Shown: in pieces, positions 7,329 to 16,146 of the stretch
How the letters are laid out: every line of letters starts with the position of its first letter
Numbering within the stretch: the first letter of the stretch is position 1
DNA from: Nitrospira sp.
GTDB lineage: Bacteria; Nitrospirota; Nitrospiria; Nitrospirales; Nitrospiraceae
Direction of reading: 5' to 3'
Length of the DNA: 43,650 nucleotides
Assembly (NCBI GenBank): GCA_016873455.1
Contig: VGXE01000012.1
Location: 1-43,650 of the forward strand
Position numbers and translations under genes: made by a program
The notes under the pieces: model-generated
Database searches by the model: none
What the model was told of the DNA's origin: nothing
What the model saw: only the letters and a program-made list of their open reading frames with translations

Positions 7329-9098
7329 GTGCTTGCTGACCGACAACCCAACCAGTTCGCGATGGTGGCGGCGCTTCTGGCCTTGTCGGGCCTGCTCTTC
7401 TTTCTCGGCCTCGGCGACATGGGGCTCACCGATCGCGATGAAGGACGGAACGCGGAAGCCGGCCGAGAAATGTTCGCCTCCGGCGATCTGATTACACCCA
7501 CCTTCAACGGCGAACTGCGCGTCGCCAAACCGGTGTTTGTCTATTGGTTGATGACTGTGTCCTATCATGTGTTTGGGGTCAACGAATTCGCGGCCCGCGC
7601 GCCCTCCGCCCTGTTCGGAGTGGCGCTGATTCTGATGCACTATCTGTTTCTCACCCGGCTGCGCGGCTCTACCGTCGGGCTGTTCGGCGCGCTCATGCTC
7701 TTGTTGAACATCGAGATGCTCGCGCTGGGGCGCATGGCCATCACCGACAGCGCGCTGATCTTCTTCACGACCTTGTCGCTCTATGGATTCTGGCTGGGCC
7801 TGCATGAGCCGGGAGCAGGACGGCATTGGATGTGGGGGTTCTACGTCGGCATGGCCCTCGCCACCTTGACCAAAGGACCGATCGGATTTCTGATTCCTCC
7901 GCTTGCCGCCGGACTGTATTTAACAGCGACCCGCCGCTGGACGATCTTCTGGCAACGGGGCTTTCCCATCGCCGGCATACTGGTATTCCTCGTGCTCGCC
8001 GGCCCCTGGTACGTTGCCATGTTCCTCATCCATGGCGACGCCTATGGATCGCAGGCCAAAGTCCACACCGTCGGGCGATTCCTCGCTCCGATGGAGGGCC
8101 ATGGAGTCGGCGTCTGGTTTTATATTCCGGTATTGCTTCTCGGCTTCTTTCCCTGGAGCCTGTTGTTGCCGGCTGGAATCTATCAAGCCTATCAGAGTTG
8201 GAAGGCCTGGCGGCGCAATGGGCAGGCCGATTCCGAGTCAGCAGACTCACGTGATTCAGCACAATCAGGAAATGGGCTGGAATGGTTTGCCGCACTGTGG
8301 CTGATCGGCACCTTCATATTTTTCACCCTGTCTTCCACCCGCCTGCCCCACTACATCGGCCCGTTATTCCCCGCCGCATCGTTGTTGGCAGCACTCTATT
8401 GGTCACGGGCGATGCACGACCCCTCCACCCCCTGGATACGAGGCTCGATTCACGCCATGACCGGTGTCGGTTATCTGTTAGCCATAGGATTTGCCTGCCT
8501 CCCATCGCTCTATAGAACGTTCGCCGGCAAAATGGTGAAGGAATTTCCCATGGCCCTCCAATTCGATTTGGGGATCGGCCCCTATATCCTCGCGGCAGTG
8601 GTCCTGATCGCGATGGGACTGGTCAGTTATTTCGGACTGAATGAGGAACGGCGGGGCATCGCCTTCGGCATCGCGGGAGGCGCCGTGACGACGGCATTTC
8701 TGCTGGCCCTGCTCACCGTCATCCCCGGCCTCAATCGCTATGCCATTGCCCCTCCGCAAGAATTGGCCTACGCGGCCGGATTGAATCTTGAACCGTCGGA
8801 TCAGTTGATCGCCTTTGGAACCTTACGCCCTTCGATCTCGTTCTACTCACGGCGAACGGTGCTGTACGTGCCAACCAACGAACTCGACCGGTTGAAAGCC
8901 GCGCTGACACGACCAGGCCGCACGATGATCCTCACCCAGGAGGCGATGCAGGATTCCTTACCGAAAGAAGCGGAGACGTTTCAGCCCATCCTCAAGCGGC
9001 ACGGCTATGTCCTCCTTGCCAGCCAACCGATCGTGACAATCCCAGAACGCGCGACGGCTCCGTCCCAAGCCTCTCCATCGAAGCCGTTCGGCCACTGA
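7329..9098 (+). CDS. Family 39 glycosyltransferase, ArnT-like
   Basis: Integral membrane transferase that moves a sugar from a polyprenyl phosphate donor to a lipid or protein acceptor on the periplasmic side. The 589-aa product has about 10-12 hydrophobic segments. The first loop carries LTDRDEGRNAEAGREM (Asp35, Asp37, Glu38), the GT-C catalytic Asp/Glu motif, followed by GELRVAKPVFVYWL as in ArnT/PMT_2 proteins. A soluble tail follows the membrane part (LIAFGTLRPSISFYSRR), as in ArnT. GTG 7329 is the start. The substrate cannot be read from sequence; the GT2 product upstream could make the donor. Confidence 0.87.
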   Translation: MLADRQPNQFAMVAALLALSGLLFFLGLGDMGLTDRDEGRNAEAGREMFASGDLITPTFNGELRVAKPVFVYWLMTVSYHVFGVNEFAARAPSALFGVALILMHYLFLTRLRGSTVGLFGALMLLLNIEMLALGRMAITDSALIFFTTLSLYGFWLGLHEPGAGRHWMWGFYVGMALATLTKGPIGFLIPPLAAGLYLTATRRWTIFWQRGFPIAGILVFLVLAGPWYVAMFLIHGDAYGSQAKVHTVGRFLAPMEGHGVGVWFYIPVLLLGFFPWSLLLPAGIYQAYQSWKAWRRNGQADSESADSRDSAQSGNGLEWFAALWLIGTFIFFTLSSTRLPHYIGPLFPAASLLAALYWSRAMHDPSTPWIRGSIHAMTGVGYLLAIGFACLPSLYRTFAGKMVKEFPMALQFDLGIGPYILAAVVLIAMGLVSYFGLNEERRGIAFGIAGGAVTTAFLLALLTVIPGLNRYAIAPPQELAYAAGLNLEPSDQLIAFGTLRPSISFYSRRTVLYVPTNELDRLKAALTRPGRTMILTQEAMQDSLPKEAETFQPILKRHGYVLLASQPIVTIPERATAPSQASPSKPFGH

Positions 9099-9137
9099 CA
9101 CAACACGTCGTTCGTATCTCGTCCAATGAACAGAGCC

Positions 9138-9207
9138 TATGGCGTATGGCTGATGGCAATACGTTCCGATCCGATCTCGTGCGACAAGCCATAGGCTATA
9201 CGCTCTT
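9138..9207. repeat. Inverted heptamer array TATGGCN between convergent genes
   Basis: Left arm TATGGCG, TATGGCT, GATGGCA (9138-9158). Right arm AGCCATA, GGCTATA, CGCTCTT (9187-9207), the same unit inverted. The spacer is 28 bp. It lies between the GT39 and PAP2 genes (both 3' ends) and could form a cruciform or RNA hairpin, but there is no T-run to make a standard terminator. Confidence 0.7.
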
Positions 9208-9245
9208 TTCCCAACAGGATACGCTTCACGAGCAACGAATGATTA

Positions 9246-10295
9246 TCAGAAGGGCAGGATGCCTCGTCCCGCGTAGTGGGTCAGAAGACCCAGTGCCACA
9301 CCGACAAGCAAAGCACTTTCCCGTATCACCATCCCTCCACGCCCGTCAGATGGTTCCTCTTCCGGCGAGTTCACGGCGTTGAGCCAAGAGGCCACACCAG
9401 CCAATCCGGCCGCCGCGACGACATAGAGCGACGTGGTCAATGACGCCAGCCCATAACACAGCAACAGCAACGACATCAGGGCACGCCGGCGTGAAGCTGA
9501 TCGTTCGGTGCCCATCCACTCGGTTCGCCGCAGCCACAAACCAGTCACGATGGCCACGAAACCAAGTCCCGTCAGCAGCAGACCGACGGGGCCTTGCTCT
9601 GGAGTACGGGCCAAGAACCAGAGAAGCGTCAACAGTGCGAGGGCGCCAACAGCGGAATGCCCGATCCCGTCCCGAAGGGAGGTGCGCCAGGCTTTCAATG
9701 GCGCTGCGCCAATCGCCCCGCTGATCACGCCCACGACAGCCCCGCCTACGACGTCGGTTGGGAAATGGGACCCGCGGAGGACACGGCTGAGCATGACGAA
9801 TGCCGCCACCCCGATGCACAGGGGGGCAACGGCTGGAAATCGTTTGGCCAAGACCGTGGCCACGGCGAAACTGGCGGCGGAATGCCCGGAGGGAAACGAA
9901 TCGTACCCTGACGTCCACGAGGGATCGAACTGCCAGTCGCCGGAATGGGCGAACTTTGGACGGGGCCTGCCGATCAGATGCTTGAGCCCATTGACCAGCA
10001 AGGCCGCGAGACCATGCGCCAGGAGCGTCTGGATTCCTGCATGTCTGACCACCGCCCATGAAAACAGCCATCCGGCTCCCACCAGGACGAGGCTCAAGCC
10101 AACAAGGTGCGTGCCTTCACCGATCCAATCGCCCGCATCGCTGGTGAAGGCCATCCATGGGATGGTGAGCTGGTTCCATGGAAGATGGATCGTGACCGAG
10201 CGCACATAACGGACAATCGAGAGATCGAACTGGGAGAGTCCGAGGAAGGTGATGACCAAGGAGAGGCAGGAACAGACTAGGAACGTGACTCCCAT
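9246..10295 (-). CDS. PAP2-family membrane phosphatase
   Basis: Membrane phosphatase of the type 2 phosphatidic acid phosphatase family, acting on lipid phosphates or undecaprenyl pyrophosphate. The three active-site motifs are intact: KHLIGRPRP (105-113), PSGH (135-138) and SRVLRGSHFPTD (Ser170 to Asp181). At 349 aa it is longer than usual. The extra C-terminal third has more membrane segments (LLTGLGFVAIVTGLWL, MSLLLLCYGLASLTTSLYVV) and no domain I recognise. The frame extends upstream to 10373, but those 26 residues are translated repeat (10299-10415). ATG 10295 is therefore the preferred start. Confidence 0.87.
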   Translation of the reverse strand: MGVTFLVCSCLSLVITFLGLSQFDLSIVRYVRSVTIHLPWNQLTIPWMAFTSDAGDWIGEGTHLVGLSLVLVGAGWLFSWAVVRHAGIQTLLAHGLAALLVNGLKHLIGRPRPKFAHSGDWQFDPSWTSGYDSFPSGHSAASFAVATVLAKRFPAVAPLCIGVAAFVMLSRVLRGSHFPTDVVGGAVVGVISGAIGAAPLKAWRTSLRDGIGHSAVGALALLTLLWFLARTPEQGPVGLLLTGLGFVAIVTGLWLRRTEWMGTERSASRRRALMSLLLLCYGLASLTTSLYVVAAAGLAGVASWLNAVNSPEEEPSDGRGGMVIRESALLVGVALGLLTHYAGRGILPF

Positions 10296-10298
10296 CCA

Positions 10299-10415
10299 GT
10301 GATCTGTGATGGGTGATGGGTGACCAGTCGTCGGACTACGGGAAAGCCCTTGATCTGCTTCTTCACGCATCACTCACGACTCATCACCGATCACGCATCA
10401 CTGATCACCCATCAC
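10299..10415. repeat. Inverted heptamer array GTGATNN at the PAP2 5' end
   Basis: Left arm GTGATCT, GTGATGG, GTGATGG, GTGACCA (10299-10326). Right arm TCTTCAC, GCATCAC, TCACGAC, TCATCAC, CGATCAC, GCATCAC, TGATCAC, CCATCAC (10360-10415), all in 7-bp phase and inverted. The spacer is 33 bp. Unit and orientation are the same as the arrays around the S23 gene, but no gene lies between the arms. Confidence 0.88.
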
Positions 10416-10425
10416 ATCGAACGGG

Positions 10426-11553
10426 TTACGGGACCCAGTCCGCTAAGAAGACGTTGAATTCACCCGGCTCCTTCGCATGGCGATCCGACACCCACACCAA
10501 GCGTTTCCCGTCGGGAGAAAACATGGGGAAACTGTTGAACTTGCCTTCCACCGTGAGCCGTTCCAACCCTGTTCCGTCGTCATTCACCAGATAGAGATGG
10601 AAACTCGGCCGCCCGCCCTCTCCCCTGGTTTCCACATTGGAGGAAAAGATGATCCGCTTGCCATCGGGGTGAAAAAATGGGGAAAACGTCGAGGCATTGT
10701 TCGCTGTCACCTGCTTCTTGCCTGACCCATCGGCATTCATGACGTAGATCTCGAGCTGCCCCGGCTCCACCAGCCGTTGCGCCAAGAGTTCTTGATAGCG
10801 GGTGACTTCCGCGGGATCAGTCGGATGGGCGCCGCGATACACGATGCGCCGGCTGTCCGGCGAGAAAAACGCGCCGCCGTCGTACCCCACGTCGTCGGTA
10901 AGCCGCCGGATCCCCGTCCCGTCGAGATTCATGGCATAGAGATCGAGGTCTCCGTCCTTCACGGACGTCCACACAATGGTCTTCCCATCCGGCGAAATGG
11001 TCGCTTCCGCGTCATACCCGGGTGTCGACGTCAATCGCTGGAGATTCCGCCCATCGAGGTCCACAGCATAGAGATCGTAGTCATCGAGTGCCCATCGGTA
11101 GGCGCCGTCTCGTTTGGGCTTGGGAGGACACTCGGGTCCGGCCGCATGCGTCGAGGAGTAGAGGATGCGACGATCGCCTGGATAGAAGTAGCCACAGGTG
11201 GTGGAACCCTCGCCGGTGCTGACCAGTTGCACCTGTTTGCCCTCCACGTCCATCACATACATCTGATAACAGCCCAACCCCGCCTCGGCCGGCTTGCGTA
11301 CAGACACCGATGAGTCCTTCGCCCATTTATTAGTCGATTGGAAAATTAGCTTGGTGCCGTCGAAGGAAAAATAGGCCTCGGCATTTTGGCGGCCGACGGT
11401 CAGTTGGCGAATATTGGCCAAGTGGCGCTCGGCTGAACCGGAGACGGCCTTTGCCGGCTCCTTCGGCACATCGGCGGCCCAGGCTCCGGCTTGCAGGCAT
11501 CCCACGGCGCAGAGGCTCCACGACAGATTCTTCATCGACTTACTGAGTCGCAT
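10426..11553 (-). CDS. TolB-like beta-propeller protein (PD40/WD40-like repeats)
   Basis: Exported beta-propeller of 375 aa. A signal peptide (LSWSLCAVGCLQAGAWAA) is followed by repeated blades of the type FSPDGKRLVWVSDR, SPDGKTIVWTSVKDGDLDLYAMNLDGT and FHPDGKRIIFSSN. This is the TolB/PD40 pattern, usually a protein-protein interaction scaffold in the periplasm. It is not tolB itself by context: no tol-pal genes are nearby. ATG 11553 has a near-perfect ribosome site (AAGGAGGTG) inside the end of the M1 peptidase gene, and the two genes overlap by 14 bp. They are thus translationally linked and probably work together. Confidence 0.85.
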   Translation of the reverse strand: MRLSKSMKNLSWSLCAVGCLQAGAWAADVPKEPAKAVSGSAERHLANIRQLTVGRQNAEAYFSFDGTKLIFQSTNKWAKDSSVSVRKPAEAGLGCYQMYVMDVEGKQVQLVSTGEGSTTCGYFYPGDRRILYSSTHAAGPECPPKPKRDGAYRWALDDYDLYAVDLDGRNLQRLTSTPGYDAEATISPDGKTIVWTSVKDGDLDLYAMNLDGTGIRRLTDDVGYDGGAFFSPDSRRIVYRGAHPTDPAEVTRYQELLAQRLVEPGQLEIYVMNADGSGKKQVTANNASTFSPFFHPDGKRIIFSSNVETRGEGGRPSFHLYLVNDDGTGLERLTVEGKFNSFPMFSPDGKRLVWVSDRHAKEPGEFNVFLADWVP

Positions 11554-13753
11554 CGATCCGCACCTCCTTCGTCTCCGGCTGATTCTGCCACACGTCGCGT
11601 GTGATCGCCGCTCCGTCCTTGAAAATCACGTAACTCTGCCATCCGTAGTAAAACAAGTACCGTGAAGCATTGGCAACCGCTCCAGGGCTCACGCCATACA
11701 GGACCGTGAGGATACTGCCCGGCACCGACGCTCGATGACAGGAGAAGAGTGCCGCCATCTCCTGTCCCTCATAAGTCCGGCCATTGATGTCAAAACCCGT
11801 CGGTCTCAACGCAACCAGATTGCCGCACGACTGTTTCACGATCTGTTGGACGGCTCGTGCTTCGTCCGCGCCTGCCAATATCAGCACGGACCCGGTGGAC
11901 GGAAGCGCCTCTCCTGCGGCAGACAACACTTTGGTCTTGCGAGATTCCGGTACCGATGTCTCTTGATCGGCCACGCGAGCGATGACCTGCTGCAATGGCG
12001 ACGCCTCGTCAGCAAAGACCCTCACGATCGTCTTGTTCCGATCGGTCACATAGCCGTTCAGCATCGGCGGAAGTTGGGAACGTGCCAGCCGGCGGAATCC
12101 CATCAAGTCCGGATCCAGCCGCACCAGTATCGGCTGATCTGACACGGTAAACTCCGCTGCTGTTTCCGGTGACGAGTTGAGCGACACCCATCTGGTTTCT
12201 GTCGTCCCTGTAGTGGCGATGGTGACAGGAAGCGCCATCCGAAACGGTGTCCCGGCCTGTTGGACATGCACCGTCAGCTGCCACATGTTTCGACCGTCTT
12301 TGTCGGCGACGCGATGGGCATGGACCTCACCCAACGACAGGACCGGCGCGCCGGGCCGTTCAACCCATTGCTCGAAAAACCACCGCAGATCCCGTCGGGC
12401 CTCTTGTGCAAACACGGTCTCGATACTCTCCCAATCGGCGGGACGATCGCGATACCGGCCCACAAACGTCTTCAGCGCCCGCCAGAATGCCTCGTCGCCA
12501 ATCTCACGCCGCAGCAGGTGAAACAGAAAGGCGGATTTTTGATAGCCGATGGCATTGTCCCGCTCATCGCTCTTCCTGACGAACTGCGCCACCGGGTAAT
12601 CTTGGTCCGGAGCCACATAGACACTATACCCCTGGAGCATCATCCGCCGTTGCTCGATCGCCTGCTTGTCGTCATGATGTAATTCGTGCCAATAGTAGTT
12701 CGCCAGATAGGTCGTGAGTCCTTCGACCCAATTCCCTGAGCCATCTCGATTGAAAACCGAATTACCGATCCACGAATGGACGATTTCATGCCCCAGCGCA
12801 TAGGGCTGCACGTAATGCCGCTTGATGCTGCCGCTGCCGAGGAGCGTGAACGACGGCATCCCAAGTCCGCTGGCGAAGAAGTTTTCCACGACCGCGAATT
12901 TGCCGAACGGGAAGGCGCCCAAAATCGGAATGTAGGCATCGAGATATTTCGCCGTGGCGTCCAGGTATTCATCCGCCAAAGCCGCGTTGTCGGGAAAGAC
13001 ATACGTCGCCAGTTCGACGCGCTGTCCGTCGCGGCTGGTCCATTCGCGTGACGTGACCGTAAACCGGTTGGCAACCAATGTCAGGGCCTCGGAGCGGTCC
13101 GCAACCACCCACGTCGATGACGTGCCGGTGCCGGTCGTCGCACTCTCCGTTTGTCGTCCCTGCGTGAGCGCAGTCCACCCATGAGGAACCTGGACCGTGA
13201 GTCGGTAGGTGCTATAGGACCCCTCGATGTCCGGATACCACTGGCTCTCGCCCCCCAAATACACCCCCTCCGGCCCGACATGTCCGGCGGTTTCGCTAGG
13301 TGTCACGAAGCGCAAGTGGCGGGGCTCTTTCGGAGGATCGTCGATGAAGCCCCGGTATGTCCAGGCCAATTTCACGCGCGTGCCATGCGCCTTGGGAAGT
13401 GTGACGAGGACGCGCTGGCGGGACTGTTGCGCGAAGAGTTCCGTGGTAAACGCCGCGGTCGAATCCGAAGGGCGAGACGTGCTCTGCCCCGTCGAAGACA
13501 GGACGGTCACGGACTCGACGCGCAACGACGGGGCAAGCGTAAAGGCCAGGCGCGTTGTCTCGATCGGGGCCTCGATGACGGTCTCATCGGTCGCCAGCAA
13601 CTCGTGGGTGCCTGGAAACAGCTCGACGACAAGCTCGTGGCTGAGAATCAGGGGACGTGCCTCAACAGGCTGCGCAGCCAAGCCGCGTGCCATGCCGGGG
13701 CCGATGAGGAACAGGGTGAGAATTGCGGGGACACAGTATTTCCCGAGGGCCAT
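11540..13753 (-). CDS. M1-family zinc aminopeptidase-like protein, exported
   Basis: Zinc metallopeptidase of the M1 (gluzincin) family. The 737-aa product has a signal peptide (YCVPAILTLFLIGPGMARG), an N-terminal beta domain, then HEIVHSW (His322, Glu323, His326) and the third ligand Glu344 in NWVEGLTTYLANYYW, the normal 18-residue spacing. The GAMEN substrate motif is not obvious; the equivalent position reads GLGMPSFTLLG, so substrate choice may differ from classical aminopeptidases. A C-terminal region of about 190 residues after the peptidase has an unrecognised fold. ATG 13753, ten bases past the stop of the receiver protein, is preferred over 13789. Downstream TolB-like gene overlaps. 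Confidence 0.86.
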   Translation of the reverse strand: MALGKYCVPAILTLFLIGPGMARGLAAQPVEARPLILSHELVVELFPGTHELLATDETVIEAPIETTRLAFTLAPSLRVESVTVLSSTGQSTSRPSDSTAAFTTELFAQQSRQRVLVTLPKAHGTRVKLAWTYRGFIDDPPKEPRHLRFVTPSETAGHVGPEGVYLGGESQWYPDIEGSYSTYRLTVQVPHGWTALTQGRQTESATTGTGTSSTWVVADRSEALTLVANRFTVTSREWTSRDGQRVELATYVFPDNAALADEYLDATAKYLDAYIPILGAFPFGKFAVVENFFASGLGMPSFTLLGSGSIKRHYVQPYALGHEIVHSWIGNSVFNRDGSGNWVEGLTTYLANYYWHELHHDDKQAIEQRRMMLQGYSVYVAPDQDYPVAQFVRKSDERDNAIGYQKSAFLFHLLRREIGDEAFWRALKTFVGRYRDRPADWESIETVFAQEARRDLRWFFEQWVERPGAPVLSLGEVHAHRVADKDGRNMWQLTVHVQQAGTPFRMALPVTIATTGTTETRWVSLNSSPETAAEFTVSDQPILVRLDPDLMGFRRLARSQLPPMLNGYVTDRNKTIVRVFADEASPLQQVIARVADQETSVPESRKTKVLSAAGEALPSTGSVLILAGADEARAVQQIVKQSCGNLVALRPTGFDINGRTYEGQEMAALFSCHRASVPGSILTVLYGVSPGAVANASRYLFYYGWQSYVIFKDGAAITRDVWQNQPETKEVRIDATQ

Positions 13754-13763
13754 CGGGAAACTT

Positions 13764-14555
13764 TTAGCACTCGCGGCAGACGAGTACAAGCTGGATCGCC
13801 GTGAGGAGGCGCTCCAGGTCGATCGGCTTGACTAGGACCTCCTGAGGGCCTAACGCCCAGGCCTCTTCCAGCAACTCTTCGTTGTGGCTCCCAGTCATGA
13901 TGATGATGCCACCGGAAAATTCTTTCTCGCGCAAGGCGCGTAACACCTGTAACCCCGACATCCCCGGCATCACGAGATCCAGCAAGATGGCATCCGGCAA
14001 CACGTCTTCGGCCATGCGCAAGGCGTCTTGCCCGTCATTCACGCCGAGCGCGCGGTAGCCGCGCAAACTCAAGAATTGGACGAGCAGATCACACACCAGG
14101 GGATCGTCGTCGATCACGAGGACCGATTCATCGGTCGGCTTCATCGGATGGCCGTTGTCTAACGCAACCGATACCGCACTCGGTCGCGCTGGAAGCTGTG
14201 AGACCCGGTGCACGGCCTCGACCAGGACATCCAACGACAACCCCTTGCGGATAAAATCGGTGACGCGCAAATCCCGCGCTTGGTTCTCTTGGACCTCCGT
14301 CGCCCCGCCGCCAAGGACAATCACCGGCGCATGGGGATCAATGGCACGGATCTCCTTCAACACCGTCAAGCCGTCCATTTCGGGCATGCGCAAGTCCAAC
14401 AGCGTGACTCGCGGCATATGTTTGCGAAAGAGATTCAGCCCATCAATCCCGCTCGTGGCGGACAGCACGTGATACCCATGGCGGGTGAAGACGTGCTGGA
14501 GCAAATCGCAGTTCATTTGATCGTCGTCGACGATCAAGAGCGTCATCATCGCCAT
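13764..14555 (-). CDS. Double-receiver response regulator without output domain
   Basis: Two CheY-like receiver domains in one 263-aa chain. REC1 has the acidic pocket Asp10-12 and phospho-acceptor Asp54 (LLDLRMPEMDG), but the conserved Thr/Ser after beta-4 is Gly (VIVLGGGA), while Lys104 is present. REC2 is standard: LVIDDD, acceptor Asp193 (LLDLVMPGMSG), IIIMTGSH with Thr, and VLVKPID with Lys. There is no DNA-binding or enzymatic domain, so it must act by protein contact or as a phosphorelay step. No histidine kinase is in the window. ATG 14555 has AAGGGA upstream. It lies between ftsY and the M1 peptidase on the same strand. Confidence 0.88.
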   Translation of the reverse strand: MAMMTLLIVDDDQMNCDLLQHVFTRHGYHVLSATSGIDGLNLFRKHMPRVTLLDLRMPEMDGLTVLKEIRAIDPHAPVIVLGGGATEVQENQARDLRVTDFIRKGLSLDVLVEAVHRVSQLPARPSAVSVALDNGHPMKPTDESVLVIDDDPLVCDLLVQFLSLRGYRALGVNDGQDALRMAEDVLPDAILLDLVMPGMSGLQVLRALREKEFSGGIIIMTGSHNEELLEEAWALGPQEVLVKPIDLERLLTAIQLVLVCREC

Positions 14556-14654
14556 CCATTCCCTTCGCTCAACCGAGGCCGAACACCCAGCCGACCTGGC
14601 CCTACGCGCAAAAGAATAGCACGGACCAGGAGAAGCAAGAAGCAAAATGCAGGG

Positions 14655-15590
14655 TTAGCCCTCGGCTGAGGACTGTCCAAACAGTGCCGCAACGAACGCC
14701 TCGGGGTTGAAATCTTGCAAGTCGTCGATCCCCTCGCCGACCCCGACCAGCCGAACAGGGATCTTGAACTCCTCGGCAATGGCCACAACGATGCCGCCGC
14801 GCGCGGTGCCATCCAGCTTCGTCAAGACCAGCCCTGTCACGCCCACCGCCTCATGGAACAATCGGGCTTGCGCCAAGGCGTTCTGCCCGACCGTGGCGTC
14901 CAGGACCAGCAGGACTTCATGTGGCGCCCCGGGAAGTTCGCGTTCGATCACACGTTTGACCTTGCGCAGTTCATCCATCAGATTGGCCTTCGTATGCAGG
15001 CGGCCGGCCGTATCGATCAGCACAATGTCCGCCGACCGCGCTTTGGCCGCCGCCATGCCGTCGAACGCCACCGCCGCCGGATCGGCCCCGTGCCGCTGGC
15101 GAATCATCTGGACACCGATCCGATCGGCCCAGACTTGCAATTGATCGATTGCCGCGGCCCGAAACGTGTCACCGGCCACCAGCAGCGGCTGCCGCCCGCG
15201 CTGGGTCAGGCGTTGTGCCAGCTTGGCAATCGTCGTGGTTTTCCCAACTCCGTTCACGCCAACCACCAAGGTGACGAACGGTTTGGAGCTCTGTTCGACC
15301 AACTGTTCGAACGACGGACCGGACACCTGTGCGAGGATGTCGTACAGGCTGCGGCTCAGGACGTTCTGAAGTCCCTGGACGGTCGCCGCCTGCTCACCAC
15401 GCGCTTGCTCGTTGACTTGCCGCATCAGCCGATCCACGACGCGGCCGCCTAAATCGGCGCCCAGCAGCGCCGCTTCAAGTTCTTCCAACAGCGCCGGTTC
15501 CGGCGTGCGGCCCAAGAACCGGTCAAGCGATTGCCGCACGGCAAACCGGGTCTTGCTGAGCCCTTCATTCAGTCGCTGGAACCATCCCAC
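14655..15590 (-). CDS. ftsY: Signal recognition particle receptor FtsY
   Basis: SRP-receptor GTPase that docks ribosome-SRP complexes at the inner membrane for co-translational insertion. The 311-aa product has the NG domain only: helical N domain (residues 1-100), G1 GVNGVGKTTTIAKLA from residue 111, VAGDTFRAAAIDQL, IDTAGRLH (G3), and TKLDGTARGG (G4). The long acidic A domain of E. coli FtsY is absent, as in many bacteria. Start is GTG 15590 with AAGGA about 11 bases upstream, two bases after the ybeY stop, so the genes are coupled. Confidence 0.95.
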   Translation of the reverse strand: MGWFQRLNEGLSKTRFAVRQSLDRFLGRTPEPALLEELEAALLGADLGGRVVDRLMRQVNEQARGEQAATVQGLQNVLSRSLYDILAQVSGPSFEQLVEQSSKPFVTLVVGVNGVGKTTTIAKLAQRLTQRGRQPLLVAGDTFRAAAIDQLQVWADRIGVQMIRQRHGADPAAVAFDGMAAAKARSADIVLIDTAGRLHTKANLMDELRKVKRVIERELPGAPHEVLLVLDATVGQNALAQARLFHEAVGVTGLVLTKLDGTARGGIVVAIAEEFKIPVRLVGVGEGIDDLQDFNPEAFVAALFGQSSAEG

Positions 15591-15592
15591 GA

Positions 15593-16144
15593 TTAGTGTG
15601 TCCTTACACGCCGGCCCACGCGGCGGATAACGAGACGCGGCACGGGATTCAACATGTTGACGATCGCCGTTTCGCGGCGGCGCATGCGCACCGCCTCCCG
15701 TGCGCTTCGTTCGTGGTCATACCCACACAGATGGAGCACCCCGTGCACCAGCAACGCAGCCAGTTCGTCCCCCAAAGATCGTCCGGACGCGTGGGCTTGG
15801 CGACGCGCCGTCGGCACCGAGATCACCACGTCACCCAGCATGTCCGGCACGAGATGAGCGGCCCGCGACGGAAGCATCTTCCGTTTCACTCGTGGCCTCT
15901 TACCTCTTGCCCCTTGCCTCACGCCCGCATGAATGTCTCGCATGGGAAACGCCAGGACATCTGTGGTGCGATCTTTTTTGCGATACATGCGGTTCAATCG
16001 GCGCATGCGGCGGTCGCCCACCAACTCCAGACTCAGTTCCGATTGCGACTCCCCGACGGACGTCAAAATGGACTCCGCCGCGCGCACCAACGAGGCTTGC
16101 TGCTTGGCGACATGCCGAAGCCATACGCGAAGATAGACAGCCAT
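15593..16144 (-). CDS. ybeY: Endoribonuclease YbeY with a repeat-encoded insertion
   Basis: Single-strand RNase involved in 16S rRNA 3'-end maturation and ribosome quality control. The zinc motif HGVLHLCGYDH is intact (His134, His138, His144), and NRMYRKKDRTTDVLAFP matches the family core. Between FPMRD (about residue 70) and MLGDVVIS (102) lies an extra basic stretch (GVRQGARGKRPRVKRK) that normal YbeY proteins lack. Its codons include the heptamer array at 15895-15922. In YbeY this is a loop before the conserved LGD strand, so a tolerated insertion is plausible. The gene is directly coupled to ftsY, with phoH upstream, a common YbeY neighbourhood. Confidence 0.92.
   Translation of the reverse strand: MAVYLRVWLRHVAKQQASLVRAAESILTSVGESQSELSLELVGDRRMRRLNRMYRKKDRTTDVLAFPMRDIHAGVRQGARGKRPRVKRKMLPSRAAHLVPDMLGDVVISVPTARRQAHASGRSLGDELAALLVHGVLHLCGYDHERSAREAVRMRRRETAIVNMLNPVPRLVIRRVGRRVRTH
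15895..15922. repeat. Heptamer array inside ybeY
   Basis: Units GCCTCTT, ACCTCTT, GCCCCTT, GCCTCAC in 7-bp phase, the same unit as the right arm at 3715-3749. No convincing inverted partner is visible nearby. It encodes part of the extra basic loop of YbeY. Confidence 0.75.
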
Positions 16145-16146
16145 CA

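Noticed and set aside
9508-10209. Plus-strand frame of 233 codons
   Set aside because: Antisense to the PAP2 gene, whose three active-site motifs are intact on the minus strand.
10360-10415. Possible CRISPR array
   Set aside because: Units are 7 bp without unique spacers, so this is a heptamer array, not CRISPR.
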